From Sandaracinus amylolyticus (lineage in GTDB: Bacteria; Myxococcota_A; Polyangia; Polyangiales; Sandaracinaceae), in the NCBI RefSeq assembly GCF_021631985.1, contig NZ_CP070225.1, positions 8,928,001-8,992,000 on the forward strand: a DNA stretch of 64,000 nt. Direction: 5' to 3'. Under the pieces are notes generated by a model. The model saw only the letters and a program-made list of their open reading frames with translations. It made no database searches and was not told where the DNA came from. The translations under genes were made by a program, and so were the position numbers. Position 1 is the stretch's first letter. Every line of letters starts with the position of its first letter. This document shows, one piece after another, positions 17,084-25,754 of the stretch.

Positions 17084-17952
17084 CGTGGTTTCCGCAGACT
17101 CCGGCGCTGCGCCTCGCGACGCTGCGCGTGCTCGTCGGCGGCTACGGGCTCGTCTACCTGCTGGTGCGGCTGCCGCACTTGCTGAGCTACGCGCTCGACG
17201 ATCTCGGACGCTTCGCGCCAGTCGGCATCGTGTCGCTCGCGCCGGCGCCCACGCTGCCCTGGCTCTATCGCGCGCTCGTCGCGTTGCTGATCCCGACCAG
17301 CATCGCGTTCGTGCTCGGCGTGCGGCATCGCGTGCTCGCGCCGCTGCACGCCGCGCTGCTGCTCTGGGTGCTCACGTACTCGAACAGCTGGGGGAAGATC
17401 CTCCACACCGACAACCTCTTCGTGATGCACGTGATCGTGCTCGCGCTCGCGCCCGCGTCGGACGCGTTCTCGATCGACGCGCGTGGTCGCGCGCCGGTCG
17501 CCGATCACCCGCGCTACGGCTGGGCGCCGCGGTTGATGGTCGCGGTCGCGGCGGCGACCTATCTGCTCGCGGGGATCGCGAAGCTGCGGAACAACGGGCT
17601 CGACTTCGCGATGGGCGAGACGCTGCGCAACTTCGTGGCGTTCGACAACGTGCGCAAGATCGAGCTCGGCTCGGCGTACTCGCCGCTCGGCGCGGTGCTG
17701 GTGCCCTACGTCGGGCTCTTCTCGTTGCTCGCGTGGGGCAGCCTCGCGCTCGAGCTCGGCGCGCCGCTCGCGCTGCATCCGCGCATCGGACGCGCGTGGG
17801 CGATCGGCATGTGGGGCTTCCACGTCGGCGTGCTCGCGCTGATGGCGATCGGGTTCGTGTACCCGCTGAGCTTCATCGCGTTCGCGCCGCTCTTCGAGGT
17901 CGAGCGCATCTGGCGCGCGAGGCCGCTGCGACGATTCGCGATCACTGGATGA
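17080..17952 (+). CDS. HTTM-like multi-pass membrane protein (vitamin K carboxylase-related fold)
   Basis: A 290-residue integral membrane protein with six or seven hydrophobic helices. The order and spacing of helices and motifs (RVLVGGYGLVYLLVRLPHLL, LTYSNSWGKILHTDNLFVMH, YLLAGIAKLRNNGLDF, MWGFHVGVLALM) match bacterial HTTM (horizontally transferred transmembrane) proteins, related to gamma-carboxylase. Whether it retains any epoxidase or carboxylase activity cannot be judged here. The ATG overlaps the preceding gene's stop. Its 3' end overlaps the convergent secreted-protein gene by 11 bp. Confidence 0.8.
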   Translation: MTWFPQTPALRLATLRVLVGGYGLVYLLVRLPHLLSYALDDLGRFAPVGIVSLAPAPTLPWLYRALVALLIPTSIAFVLGVRHRVLAPLHAALLLWVLTYSNSWGKILHTDNLFVMHVIVLALAPASDAFSIDARGRAPVADHPRYGWAPRLMVAVAAATYLLAGIAKLRNNGLDFAMGETLRNFVAFDNVRKIELGSAYSPLGAVLVPYVGLFSLLAWGSLALELGAPLALHPRIGRAWAIGMWGFHVGVLALMAIGFVYPLSFIAFAPLFEVERIWRARPLRRFAITG

Positions 17953-18934
17953 CGACGCCGGCGCGCGCGCCGAAGAAGAAGCCGCCGAGCAGCTCGTCGT
18001 AGTCGCTCGGGAATTCGTAGCCCGGGGGCTGATCGACGAAGTACGAGACCGGCGTGAGCGCGCCGCCGAGCTCGAGATCGACGGCGATCGCGAGCGTCGC
18101 CGGCACGACGAACACCAGCGAGCGCACGAAGCCCCCGAGGTAGCCGTGCAGCGTGCCCGAGAGGATCTCGTTGAACGCACCGCGCGTGTACGAGACGAGC
18201 TGCTCGAGCGTGGCGCGCGCACCGACGTCGATCTCGAGCCAGTCGTCGCCGCCGAAGAGCACGAACGCGCTCAGCGTGCCGCGCACGACGAGCATGTCGT
18301 AGTGCCACTGCGTCCCGCCCTCGATGCCCGCGCCGATCTCGGCGCCGAGCCCGAGGGTGCCGCCGCGCGCGACCTGCAGCGCGAGATCGAGCCCGCCGAG
18401 CGTCGCCGGCGTGTCGGGCACCTGACGGAACGACGCGAGCCCGACGAAACGAACGCGCAGCGGAGGCTCGGGCGCGGCCTCGATCACCGCGGGCGCCGGC
18501 GCGGGCGCAGGCGCGGGCGCGGGCGCGGGCACGGGCTCGGTGGTGACGACGACCGGCGCCGGCTCCTCGACGCGCCCTTCGATCGTCGCGAGCCACTCCG
18601 CGATCCACAGCGCCGCGATGCGCGCCCGGCTCGACGAGGGAAAGCCCGCCATCGCGAGCTCCGCGGGCCCACGCAGGGTCGCGCCCTCGCCATCGAGCAC
18701 GCGCGCCGACCACACCTCGGCCTCGCAGTCCGCGATCACCACCTCGACGCGCAGCGGCGCCGCGCCCTCGGGCACCAGCTGCCACGACGCGCCGAGCTCG
18801 AGCGCGAGCGCGCCTGCCACCGCGCCCTCCGCGCCGGCGCATCCCTCGACCCGCACGCTCACCTCGCGCGCCGACACGCTCGAGGCCGTGCAGGTGATCG
18901 CGCTCGCGATCACCGCCGCGATCCACCGCGTCAT
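17942..18934 (-). CDS. Exported protein with Pro-Ala linker, last gene of the sigma/FecR-like operon
   Basis: A 330-residue protein with signal peptide (cleavage near VSA-RE). An N-terminal domain (to about 120) holds two Cys and ends in IAALWIAEWLA. A PAPAPAPA linker follows, then a C-terminal region rich in Gly and alternating hydrophobics, probably an outer-membrane barrel (GLGAEIGAGIEGG, FVRSLVFVVPATLAIAVDLE, FFFGARAGVVI). The ATG at 18934 overlaps the FecR-like stop by one base (TGATG). As third gene after an ECF sigma factor and a FecR-like protein it is a candidate sensor or target at the cell surface. No named family recognised. Confidence 0.7.
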   Translation of the reverse strand: MTRWIAAVIASAITCTASSVSAREVSVRVEGCAGAEGAVAGALALELGASWQLVPEGAAPLRVEVVIADCEAEVWSARVLDGEGATLRGPAELAMAGFPSSSRARIAALWIAEWLATIEGRVEEPAPVVVTTEPVPAPAPAPAPAPAPAVIEAAPEPPLRVRFVGLASFRQVPDTPATLGGLDLALQVARGGTLGLGAEIGAGIEGGTQWHYDMLVVRGTLSAFVLFGGDDWLEIDVGARATLEQLVSYTRGAFNEILSGTLHGYLGGFVRSLVFVVPATLAIAVDLELGGALTPVSYFVDQPPGYEFPSDYDELLGGFFFGARAGVVIQ

Positions 18935-19995
18935 CACGGGCCGATCGCGCGCGACACCGACGCGCGCCACGCGCCGTTCGGATATGCGCGCAGATACTCT
19001 TCGGCCGCGCGCAGCGCGCCTTCGCGATCGCCGCTGCGCGCGAGCGCATCGACGAGACGCGCCTTCGCGGTCTCTTCGAGCGCGGGAGGGAGCCCGGCCG
19101 CGATCGCACGGCGCAGATCGACCACCGCTTCCGCGGCGCGCCCGTGATCGAGCAAGAGCCGCCCGCGCGTCAGGCTCGCGATCGCCGCGCGGCGATCACC
19201 CTCGCGCTGCGCCGCGATCGCGAGGTGCTCGAGCGCTTCGTCGATGCGCCCGGCGCGACGCGCTTCGTCGGCTCGCTCGAGCAGGGTATCGATGTCCTCG
19301 ACCGGCACGCGCGGCACGCGGCGCTGCGCCGGCTCGGCCGCCGCGACCTCGGGCTCCGGCTCCGCCGGCGTCGCTTCGACCTCGCGCACCGGCGCCGCCG
19401 TCGCGACGTGGATCGACTCGCCCGCGCCCAGCGAGCGCACCCGATCGGGCACCGACTCGCCGCGCACCAGCACCCGGCCGCGCGCGACCTGCACCCGCAC
19501 TCCGTCTTCCGCGCGATCGACCTCGAACGACGTCCCCACGACCTCGACGGTCACCACGCCCGCCTCGATCGTCCAGCGCCTCGGCCCGCCGGGACGCACG
19601 TCGAAGCGCGCGCGCCCCTCGCGCAGGAGCAGCGAGAACCGCTCTCCCGAGTTCTCGAGCGGCTCGAGCGATGCACCGGGCGCGATCGCGATCACCGATC
19701 CGTCGTCCAGCGCGACCGACGCACCGGTCACGCCCGCCGCGCGCATCGCCTCGTCGATCGGCGCGCCCTGCGTCGCGAGCGGCCCGGGTCGCGACGGCGA
19801 GACCTCGCGCGGGATCATCACGACGAGCACCGCCGCCGCCGCTGCGAGCACCACACCGCCTGCGATCGCGCGCCGTCGTCGCGTCGTGTCCTGCGCGTAC
19901 GTGCGATCCGCGATCGCGCGCCACCCTCGCGCGAGCCGCGCCTCGTCGACCGGCACCTCGAGCGTCTCGCCGAGCTGCGTCTTGCGCTCGCTCAT
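18934..19995 (-). CDS. FecR-like anti-sigma/sensor protein with TPR tail
   Basis: A 353-residue membrane protein. A short cytoplasmic N-terminus (about 40 residues) precedes one transmembrane helix (about 44-62). The periplasmic FecR domain (about 85-190) shows GSVIAIAPGASLEPL, FSLLLREGRARFDV and EVVGTSFEV. The tail is helical, TPR-like repeats up to residue 353. FecR-type proteins hold or activate their partner ECF sigma factor in response to outer-membrane signals. It follows the sigma factor with an ATGA overlap. The cytoplasmic part is short, so anti-sigma function rests on context. Confidence 0.85.
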   Translation of the reverse strand: MSERKTQLGETLEVPVDEARLARGWRAIADRTYAQDTTRRRRAIAGGVVLAAAAAVLVVMIPREVSPSRPGPLATQGAPIDEAMRAAGVTGASVALDDGSVIAIAPGASLEPLENSGERFSLLLREGRARFDVRPGGPRRWTIEAGVVTVEVVGTSFEVDRAEDGVRVQVARGRVLVRGESVPDRVRSLGAGESIHVATAAPVREVEATPAEPEPEVAAAEPAQRRVPRVPVEDIDTLLERADEARRAGRIDEALEHLAIAAQREGDRRAAIASLTRGRLLLDHGRAAEAVVDLRRAIAAGLPPALEETAKARLVDALARSGDREGALRAAEEYLRAYPNGAWRASVSRAIGP

Positions 19996-20639
19996 GCCTC
20001 GTCCCCCCTCGAGATCGACGCGCCGATGCGCGCCTGGATCTCCTCGTCCGCCGCCACGATCCGCCGCTTCACCGTCGCGAGCGACGCGCCCACCGCGTCC
20101 GCGATCTCCTGCAGCGGCCAGCCCTCGACCCGCCGCAGCGTCCACGCGATGCGCGCATCGGCCGGCATCGCGCGCAGCACGTTCGAGATGCGCGCGAGCT
20201 CCGCGCGCTCCTCGGGGCCCACCGAGTCCGACGCGAGCTGATCGAAGCTCACCTCTTCGTCTCCCCGATCGAGCCCCAGTCGCTTCAACAACCCTCGTCG
20301 TCGCAACCTCGAACGGGCGAGGTTCGCCGCGATGCGCGCCACCCACGCGCCGAACGACGCGGGATCGCGCAGCGTCGCGAGGCTGCGCAGCGCCTTCACG
20401 AACGCGTCCTGCACCACGTCGTCGACCTCGGCGGTGCGCCCGAGCAGCAGCGTGGCGACGCGGATCACGTCGGGCGCGTGACGACGATAGAGCGCCTCAC
20501 CGGCCCATCGATCTCCGGCGATCGCCCGCGCGACCAGCGCCGCGTCGTCTCCGCCGCGCGAGGGGAGCGGCGTCACGACCGCGCCGCCGTCGGACGTGCG
20601 ACGCTCCGCCGGAGCTCGAGGGGTGTGCGACGCTCGCAT
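19992..20639 (-). CDS. ECF RNA polymerase sigma factor
   Basis: A 215-residue sigma-70-family factor. Region 2 (about 30-110) includes LYRRHAPDVIRVATLLLG, VDDVVQDAFVKALRS and GAWVARIAANLARSRLRRR. Region 4 (about 145-200) includes MPADARIAWTLRRVEGWPLQEIADAVGASLATVKRR. Regions 1 and 3 are absent, as in the ECF group. It leads an operon with the FecR-like protein and an exported protein, the usual surface-signalling set. The first residues before about 22 are weakly supported and the true start could be slightly downstream. Confidence 0.92.
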   Translation of the reverse strand: MRASHTPRAPAERRTSDGGAVVTPLPSRGGDDAALVARAIAGDRWAGEALYRRHAPDVIRVATLLLGRTAEVDDVVQDAFVKALRSLATLRDPASFGAWVARIAANLARSRLRRRGLLKRLGLDRGDEEVSFDQLASDSVGPEERAELARISNVLRAMPADARIAWTLRRVEGWPLQEIADAVGASLATVKRRIVAADEEIQARIGASISRGDEA

Positions 20640-20763
20640 CGTGGGTCCGACGCTCGAGCGGACGAGAACGGCTCACGCGAAAAAAGATCGAGCCGAAGCG
20701 CGAGCCCGGTGCGTCGAGCCGTCAACGTCCGCCAGAGGACGGGAAAGGGCAACCCTTCTCGCC

Positions 20764-22302
20764 ATGAGAGCCGTCGATCTGCTTCGCTTCTTCTTCGCCG
20801 CGGCCGCGCTCGCCGCGCCCTTCGCCGGATGTGACGGCGGGCCGAGCCTCGAGGAGCTCAACCGCGTGACCGCGGTGCGCGACCCCAGCGTCGACGACAC
20901 CGCGCCCGACGCGCCGTTCCGCCCCGGTCAGCGCCGCGACGTGGGAGACGCGGACGCGACGTTCGACGCCGAGGGCTGGAACGAGTTCATGAGCGCGGTG
21001 ACGATGCCCGGCGATCTCGACGGCGACGGCATCGGCGATCTCGTCGTGTGGGGCGAGCTCCCGAACCCGCCCGACATCGTGCCCTGCCACATGGGGTGCC
21101 CCGGCTTCTCGCAGCTCGCGATCCGCATCATCTACGGCTCCACCACGCTCGGCGCCGACGGAACGCTTCGCACCGACGCGGAGCTGCTGAGCTGGCACGT
21201 CAACGGGCTGCGCATGTCGGTCGACGCGGCGGGCGACGTGAACGGCGACGGGCTCGCCGATCTCGTCGTCGGCGTGGGCACGTCGATCGACGACGTGCAG
21301 GGCAACGCGTTCGTGATCCTCGGCGGACCGCGCCTGCGCGGCACCCACGACGTGCGCGACGTGGGCCTCCTCCTGCGCGAGAACGGATCGACGCACTTCG
21401 ATCAGGTCGCAGGGCTCGGCGACGTCGACGGCGACGGGCGCGACGACTTCGCGGTCGGCGCGACGCAGTGGCCCAGCGCCGAGGATCCGCGCGGCCGTCT
21501 CTACGTGTACTACGGCGCCGATGGCGAGCCCGATCGTCGCAGCGAGGACGATGCGAGCGCCGCGATCACGAGCGAAGGCGCGACGCGCTTCGGCATCGCG
21601 CAGGCCGCGGGCGACGTGAACGGCGACGGACGCGGGGACTTCCTGGTGCGCGAGGAGGACGAGCTCGGCGCGGTGATCGCGACGACGTGGCTCGTGCTCG
21701 GGCGTGCCGAGCGCTTCGCGGGCGACGTCGACGTGGCGAGCATCGGCACGCGCATCGACGCCAGCGTGGTGCGCGGGCTCGGCGATCTCGACGGCGACGG
21801 GATCGACGATCTCGGCGCGACCGCCGACGAGGGCGCGCGCGACGGATTCGTGCTCTGGGGCCGCCCCGAGTGGCCCGAGTCGATCGTCCCGAGCGAGGCC
21901 GACACGTGGATCGATCGCGGCGAGGACACGCGCGCGAGCGGGACCGCAGCGCGACAGGTGCTGCCCGCGGGCGACGTCGACGACGACGGCCACCCCGACT
22001 TCTTCTATGCCGATCCCGGCTACGGGCCCGAAGGCGTGTCGCGCGGTGCGGCGTACCTCTTCCGCGGTGCGCTCGCGCGGGCGAGCGGCGGACATCCGCT
22101 CTCCGAGGCGACCGCGTTCCTCGGGCAGGACTGGCACGCGGAGAACGAGCCCGACACGCGGCGCGGCTACGACTCGATCGGGCGCTCGATCGCGTCGGGC
22201 TCCGACGTGAACGGCGACGGCATCGACGATCTCGTGCTCGCGGCGACGAGCGCGCCCGACGGTGGTCGCGGCTATCTCTGGCTCGGGCGGAGGGACGAGT
22301 GA
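20764..22302 (+). CDS. FG-GAP repeat lipoprotein
   Basis: A 512-residue secreted protein. The signal peptide ends with lipobox PFAGC. Seven FG-GAP/integrin-alpha-like repeats follow, each with a calcium-binding loop of the type GDLDGDGIGDLVV, GDVNGDGLADLVV or GDVDGDGRDDFAV; the penultimate one, GDVDDDGHPDFFY, is divergent. Such repeats fold as a beta-propeller that binds Ca2+, usually at the cell surface. The next lipoprotein starts within its stop codon (GTGA). No catalytic domain seen. The ATG at 20764 was chosen because it begins the signal peptide. Confidence 0.9.
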   Translation: MRAVDLLRFFFAAAALAAPFAGCDGGPSLEELNRVTAVRDPSVDDTAPDAPFRPGQRRDVGDADATFDAEGWNEFMSAVTMPGDLDGDGIGDLVVWGELPNPPDIVPCHMGCPGFSQLAIRIIYGSTTLGADGTLRTDAELLSWHVNGLRMSVDAAGDVNGDGLADLVVGVGTSIDDVQGNAFVILGGPRLRGTHDVRDVGLLLRENGSTHFDQVAGLGDVDGDGRDDFAVGATQWPSAEDPRGRLYVYYGADGEPDRRSEDDASAAITSEGATRFGIAQAAGDVNGDGRGDFLVREEDELGAVIATTWLVLGRAERFAGDVDVASIGTRIDASVVRGLGDLDGDGIDDLGATADEGARDGFVLWGRPEWPESIVPSEADTWIDRGEDTRASGTAARQVLPAGDVDDDGHPDFFYADPGYGPEGVSRGAAYLFRGALARASGGHPLSEATAFLGQDWHAENEPDTRRGYDSIGRSIASGSDVNGDGIDDLVLAATSAPDGGRGYLWLGRRDE

Positions 22303-22574
22303 TTCGCGCGCTCGTGATCGCGCTCGCGCTCTTCGTCGCTGCGTGCGCCGAGAGCCATCGGCGCGGGGACGAGGAGCTCGACGCGATGATCGCCGACGCC
22401 GACGCGAGCACGCTCGATGCGGGCGGGCGCGATGCGGGCGTGCGCGGCGACGCCGGGCCTGGACCGCGCTGCGGGCCCAACCGCTGCCGCGGCGGCGAGA
22501 TCTGCTGCCACGCCGAGTGCGGCATCTGCGCGTTCGAGGACGAGTGCGCCGACATCGTGTGCGGCGTGCGCTGA
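22299..22574 (+). CDS. Small Cys-rich lipoprotein coupled to the FG-GAP gene
   Basis: A 91-residue protein starting with GTG inside the upstream stop (GTGA overlap). The signal peptide ends in lipobox FVAAC. An Asp/Ala/Gly linker (DADASTLDAGGRDAGVRGDAG) is followed by a compact Cys cluster with pattern CGPNRCRGGEICCHAECGIC and four more Cys. This linker-plus-knot layout is common for myxobacterial surface lipoproteins. No function known; coupling suggests it accompanies the FG-GAP protein. Confidence 0.75.
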   Translation: MIRALVIALALFVAACAESHRRGDEELDAMIADADASTLDAGGRDAGVRGDAGPGPRCGPNRCRGGEICCHAECGICAFEDECADIVCGVR

Positions 22575-22685
22575 TTTCGAGCCCGCGTTTCCACCGCACA
22601 GTCACACGACAGGTGTCCGTCATGAGCGGTTCCCTGCTACGGTCGTCCGCTTCCGGATTCCCGGATGCTTCAGGGGAGCAAGCGC

Positions 22686-25241
22686 ATGCGGTGGTCGTCT
22701 CGATTCGTGTGGATGTCGGTCGTGCTCGCGACGTTCGTCGTGGTCCCAGGTTGCGGCGACGACGATGTGATGGACGTCGCCGACGCGGGGCGCGACGCGG
22801 GCCGTGGCGACGCCGGTCGTGACGCGTCGACGCCGGTCGATGCCGGCAGCGACGACGCGCAGGTCGAGGACGACGCGCAGGTCGAGGACGACGCGCAGGT
22901 CGACGACGACGCGAGCGTGATGGAGGACGGCGGCATGCCCGACGGCTGCACGCCGATCGAGTGCGACGTCGAGGCGTGCGGCACGATCGACGACGGCTGC
23001 GGTGGCACCGCGGACTGCGGCGGCTGCGCGGCGCCCGACACCTGCGTCGACAACGTGTGCACGTGCGTCCCGCAGACGCAGGAAGCGGCGTGCGGGACGC
23101 GCGAGTGCGGAGCCGCGCCGAACGGCTGCGGGACCAACTACGACTGCGGCACCTGCGACGGCGGTGAGACCTGCAACGCGAGCGGCACGTGCGAGTGCGT
23201 GCCGGTGACGCAGGAGGTCGCGTGCGGCGCGCGCGAGTGCGGGACCGCGCCGAACGGCTGCGGGACCAACTACGACTGCGGCACCTGCGGCAGCGGTGAG
23301 ACCTGCAACACGACGACCGGCATGTGCGACTGCGTGCCGGTGACGCAGGAAGTGGCGTGCGGGACGCGCGAGTGCGGGACCGCGCCGAACGGCTGCGGGA
23401 CCAACTACGACTGCGGCACCTGCGAGAGCGGCGAGACCTGCAACGAGACGACCGGCGTGTGCGGGTGCGTGCCGGTGACGCAGGAAGCGGCGTGCGGCGC
23501 GCGCGAGTGCGGGACGGCGCCGAACGGCTGCGGCACCAACTACGTCTGCGGCACCTGCGACGGCAGTGAGGCGTGCAACACGACGACCGGCGTGTGCGAG
23601 TGCGCGCCGGTCCCGCAGGACGTCGCGTGCGCGGGCCGCACGTGCGGCACTGCGTCGAACGGCTGCGGCACCGACTACACGTGCGGCGCGTGCCCGAGCG
23701 GCGAGTCGTGCACCGAGACGTTCCAGTGCGCGCTGCCCAGCGTCGGCTGGTGCAAGCTGCAGTGGCCGCCCACCGCGACGTACGCCGAGGGCGGCAGCGT
23801 GACGGTCTACGGCCACGTCTACGTGCAGAGCCTCACCGATGGCTCGACCAGCACCGACACCGATCCCCGCTTGCTCGCCGCCGTCGGCTACGGCCCGGAC
23901 GGCACGCAGCCGAGCACCGCGAGCTGGACGTGGACCAGCGCGACCGCGAACCCCGGCTGGACCGGCGGCAGCACGCCGAACAACGACGAGTACCAGGCCG
24001 ACCTCGCCGCGCCGGCGGGCACGTGGGACTACGCGTATCGCTTCAGCAGCGACGGCGGCGCGACGTGGGTCTACTGCGACGGAGACGTCGAGGGCTCCTC
24101 CGACGGCTACGAGCTCGATCAGGCCGGCGCGCTCACCGTGACGGCATCGATCGCAGCGCCCTCGATCACGAGCGTGAGCCACGCCGCGCTCGCCCACGGC
24201 GCGCGCATCACGATCACCGGCACCGCGCTCGGGACGCTCACCGACGTGTCGATCGACGGCGTGATGCAGATGGTCGAGTCGACGAGCGACACGAGCGTCG
24301 TGATCCGCGTCGTCGACACGACGCCGATCGGCACCGGCCGCGCGCTCACCGTGACCGCGCCGAACGGCAGCGACACCGAGAACGTCACCGTCGTGCACCT
24401 CGTGATCAACGAGGTCGACAGCGATCAGGCCAGCACCGACACCGCCGAGTTCGTCGAGGTCACGACCGGCGTCGCCGCGCCGGTCGATCTCGGCGGCTAT
24501 CACTTGGTGTTCTTCAACGGCGGCGACACGAACGACCCCTCGTACCTCTCCGTCGCGCTCACCACGACCGACGCGGCGGGCTACCTGGTGGCTGGCAACA
24601 CTGCCGTCGACCCCGACGTCGTGATCGCGGGCAACTCGATCCAGAACGGCCCGGACGCGCTGGCGATCGTGCAGTCGAACTCGGCCATCGCGAACGGCAC
24701 CGCGGCGAGCTCGTCGTCGCTGCTCGTGATCGACGCGCTCGCCTACGCCGCCAACGCGACCGGCGACGCGTCGGTGATCGCCGCGCTCTTCGGCACCGGA
24801 CCGCAGGCGGTGAACGCGAACGAAGCCGGCGGCGGCTCGCTCAACACGCACTCGGTCCAGCGCTGTGGCGCGGCGCGCCGCGACGGGCGTTCGTTCCCGA
24901 TCGCAGCGGTGCCCACGCCGGGCGCGGCGAACTCGTGCGCGGCGTTCACGCAGGCCGAGCTGCAGGCTCGCTTCGAGACGCAGTGCGCGTCGTGCCACGG
25001 CGCGAACGGCGATTTCGCGGTCGGCAGTGACTTCACGGCAGCGACCATCGGTGTCCCGTCGATGGAGCTGCCGACGATGTCGCGCATCACCGCGGGCGAT
25101 CACCTGCAGAGCTACCTCTGGCACAAGCTGAACGGCAGCCATCTCACCGTCGGGGGCTCCGGCGTGCGGATGCCGTCGGGCGGGACGGCGTGGAACGCGA
25201 CCGACCTCTACCGTCTCGCGCAGTACATCGATAGTCTCTGA
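22686..25241 (+). CDS. Multidomain lipoprotein: Cys-rich repeats, IPT, lamin-tail and cytochrome c
   Basis: An 851-residue surface lipoprotein (lipobox VVPGC, Cys23). After an Asp-rich linker come six Cys-rich units, five nearly identical, each with CGTxECGxAPNGCGTNYxCGxC. A beta-rich domain (about 355-480; WCKLQWPPTATY) follows, then an IPT/TIG-like domain (about 490-570) and a lamin-tail-like domain (about 575-750; INEVDS, AEFVEV, GGYHLVFF). The C-terminal cytochrome c-like domain has heme motif CASCH (Cys767, Cys770, His771) and a plausible distal Met829 in RMPSGG. An alternative ATG lies 21 bp upstream. Electron transfer at the cell surface is inference. Confidence 0.88.
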   Translation: MRWSSRFVWMSVVLATFVVVPGCGDDDVMDVADAGRDAGRGDAGRDASTPVDAGSDDAQVEDDAQVEDDAQVDDDASVMEDGGMPDGCTPIECDVEACGTIDDGCGGTADCGGCAAPDTCVDNVCTCVPQTQEAACGTRECGAAPNGCGTNYDCGTCDGGETCNASGTCECVPVTQEVACGARECGTAPNGCGTNYDCGTCGSGETCNTTTGMCDCVPVTQEVACGTRECGTAPNGCGTNYDCGTCESGETCNETTGVCGCVPVTQEAACGARECGTAPNGCGTNYVCGTCDGSEACNTTTGVCECAPVPQDVACAGRTCGTASNGCGTDYTCGACPSGESCTETFQCALPSVGWCKLQWPPTATYAEGGSVTVYGHVYVQSLTDGSTSTDTDPRLLAAVGYGPDGTQPSTASWTWTSATANPGWTGGSTPNNDEYQADLAAPAGTWDYAYRFSSDGGATWVYCDGDVEGSSDGYELDQAGALTVTASIAAPSITSVSHAALAHGARITITGTALGTLTDVSIDGVMQMVESTSDTSVVIRVVDTTPIGTGRALTVTAPNGSDTENVTVVHLVINEVDSDQASTDTAEFVEVTTGVAAPVDLGGYHLVFFNGGDTNDPSYLSVALTTTDAAGYLVAGNTAVDPDVVIAGNSIQNGPDALAIVQSNSAIANGTAASSSSLLVIDALAYAANATGDASVIAALFGTGPQAVNANEAGGGSLNTHSVQRCGAARRDGRSFPIAAVPTPGAANSCAAFTQAELQARFETQCASCHGANGDFAVGSDFTAATIGVPSMELPTMSRITAGDHLQSYLWHKLNGSHLTVGGSGVRMPSGGTAWNATDLYRLAQYIDSL
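23064..23735 (+). repeat. Tandem 132-135 bp coding repeats in the multidomain lipoprotein
   Basis: Unit starts at 23064, 23196, 23331, 23466 and 23601 are spaced 132, 135, 135 and 135 bp. Units two to four are nearly identical in DNA, pointing to recent duplication or ongoing gene conversion; the last is more diverged. A weaker related unit precedes them. Confidence 0.9.
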
Positions 25242-25245
25242 CCCG

Positions 25246-25713
25246 GTGCCGGGTGCGCTCGACGTTTACGACCTGATCCGCGCCGTGGTGGCGATCACGA
25301 TCGCCGCCGCGGCCGCGGCGCACGAAGGGCGCACCCGCACCATCCCGAGCTCGCTCTCGCTCCCACCGATCGCGCTCGGCTTCGCGCTCGCCGTCGTCGA
25401 CGGTCGGGTCCGCGCGACGATCGGTGGGCTCGTGCTCTCCGGCTTCGCCGCGCTCGTGCTCTCCGGCACGCGCATCCTCGCGGGCGGTGGCATCGGGCTC
25501 GTCGTCGCGCTCGGCGCGTGCCTCGGCCTCGCGCCCGCGCTCTACGCGTGGATCGCGGCGGTGATCATCACGCTCGTGGTGAGAGGCCTGCACGCGAGCG
25601 AGTATCCCGACGCCGCGGACGCCGGGCGTCCGACCTTGCTCGCGAGCCGCATCGCGCTGGTCGCGATCACGATCGGCGCCGCGATCGATCTCGCGCTGCA
25701 GGCCGCCGCGTAG
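25246..25713 (+). CDS. Prepilin-peptidase-like membrane protein lacking catalytic Asp
   Basis: A 155-residue integral membrane protein with four or five helices and GTG start, 4 bp after the upstream gene. The layout and the segment RTIPSSLSLPPIALGFALAV match the A24 (type IV prepilin peptidase/CpaA) family, where an Asp precedes a similar R-x-IPN motif. Here the Asp position falls at His26-Glu27. The second catalytic motif, normally GxGD-x-K, reads AGGGIGLVVALG, without Asp. Both catalytic acids therefore seem lost, so it is probably not an active peptidase. A remote or chance resemblance is possible. Confidence 0.65.
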   Translation: MPGALDVYDLIRAVVAITIAAAAAAHEGRTRTIPSSLSLPPIALGFALAVVDGRVRATIGGLVLSGFAALVLSGTRILAGGGIGLVVALGACLGLAPALYAWIAAVIITLVVRGLHASEYPDAADAGRPTLLASRIALVAITIGAAIDLALQAAA

Positions 25714-25754
25714 CCGTTGCGGTCGGCCGAGAGCGGCCCCAAGGTGCGCGGTCC

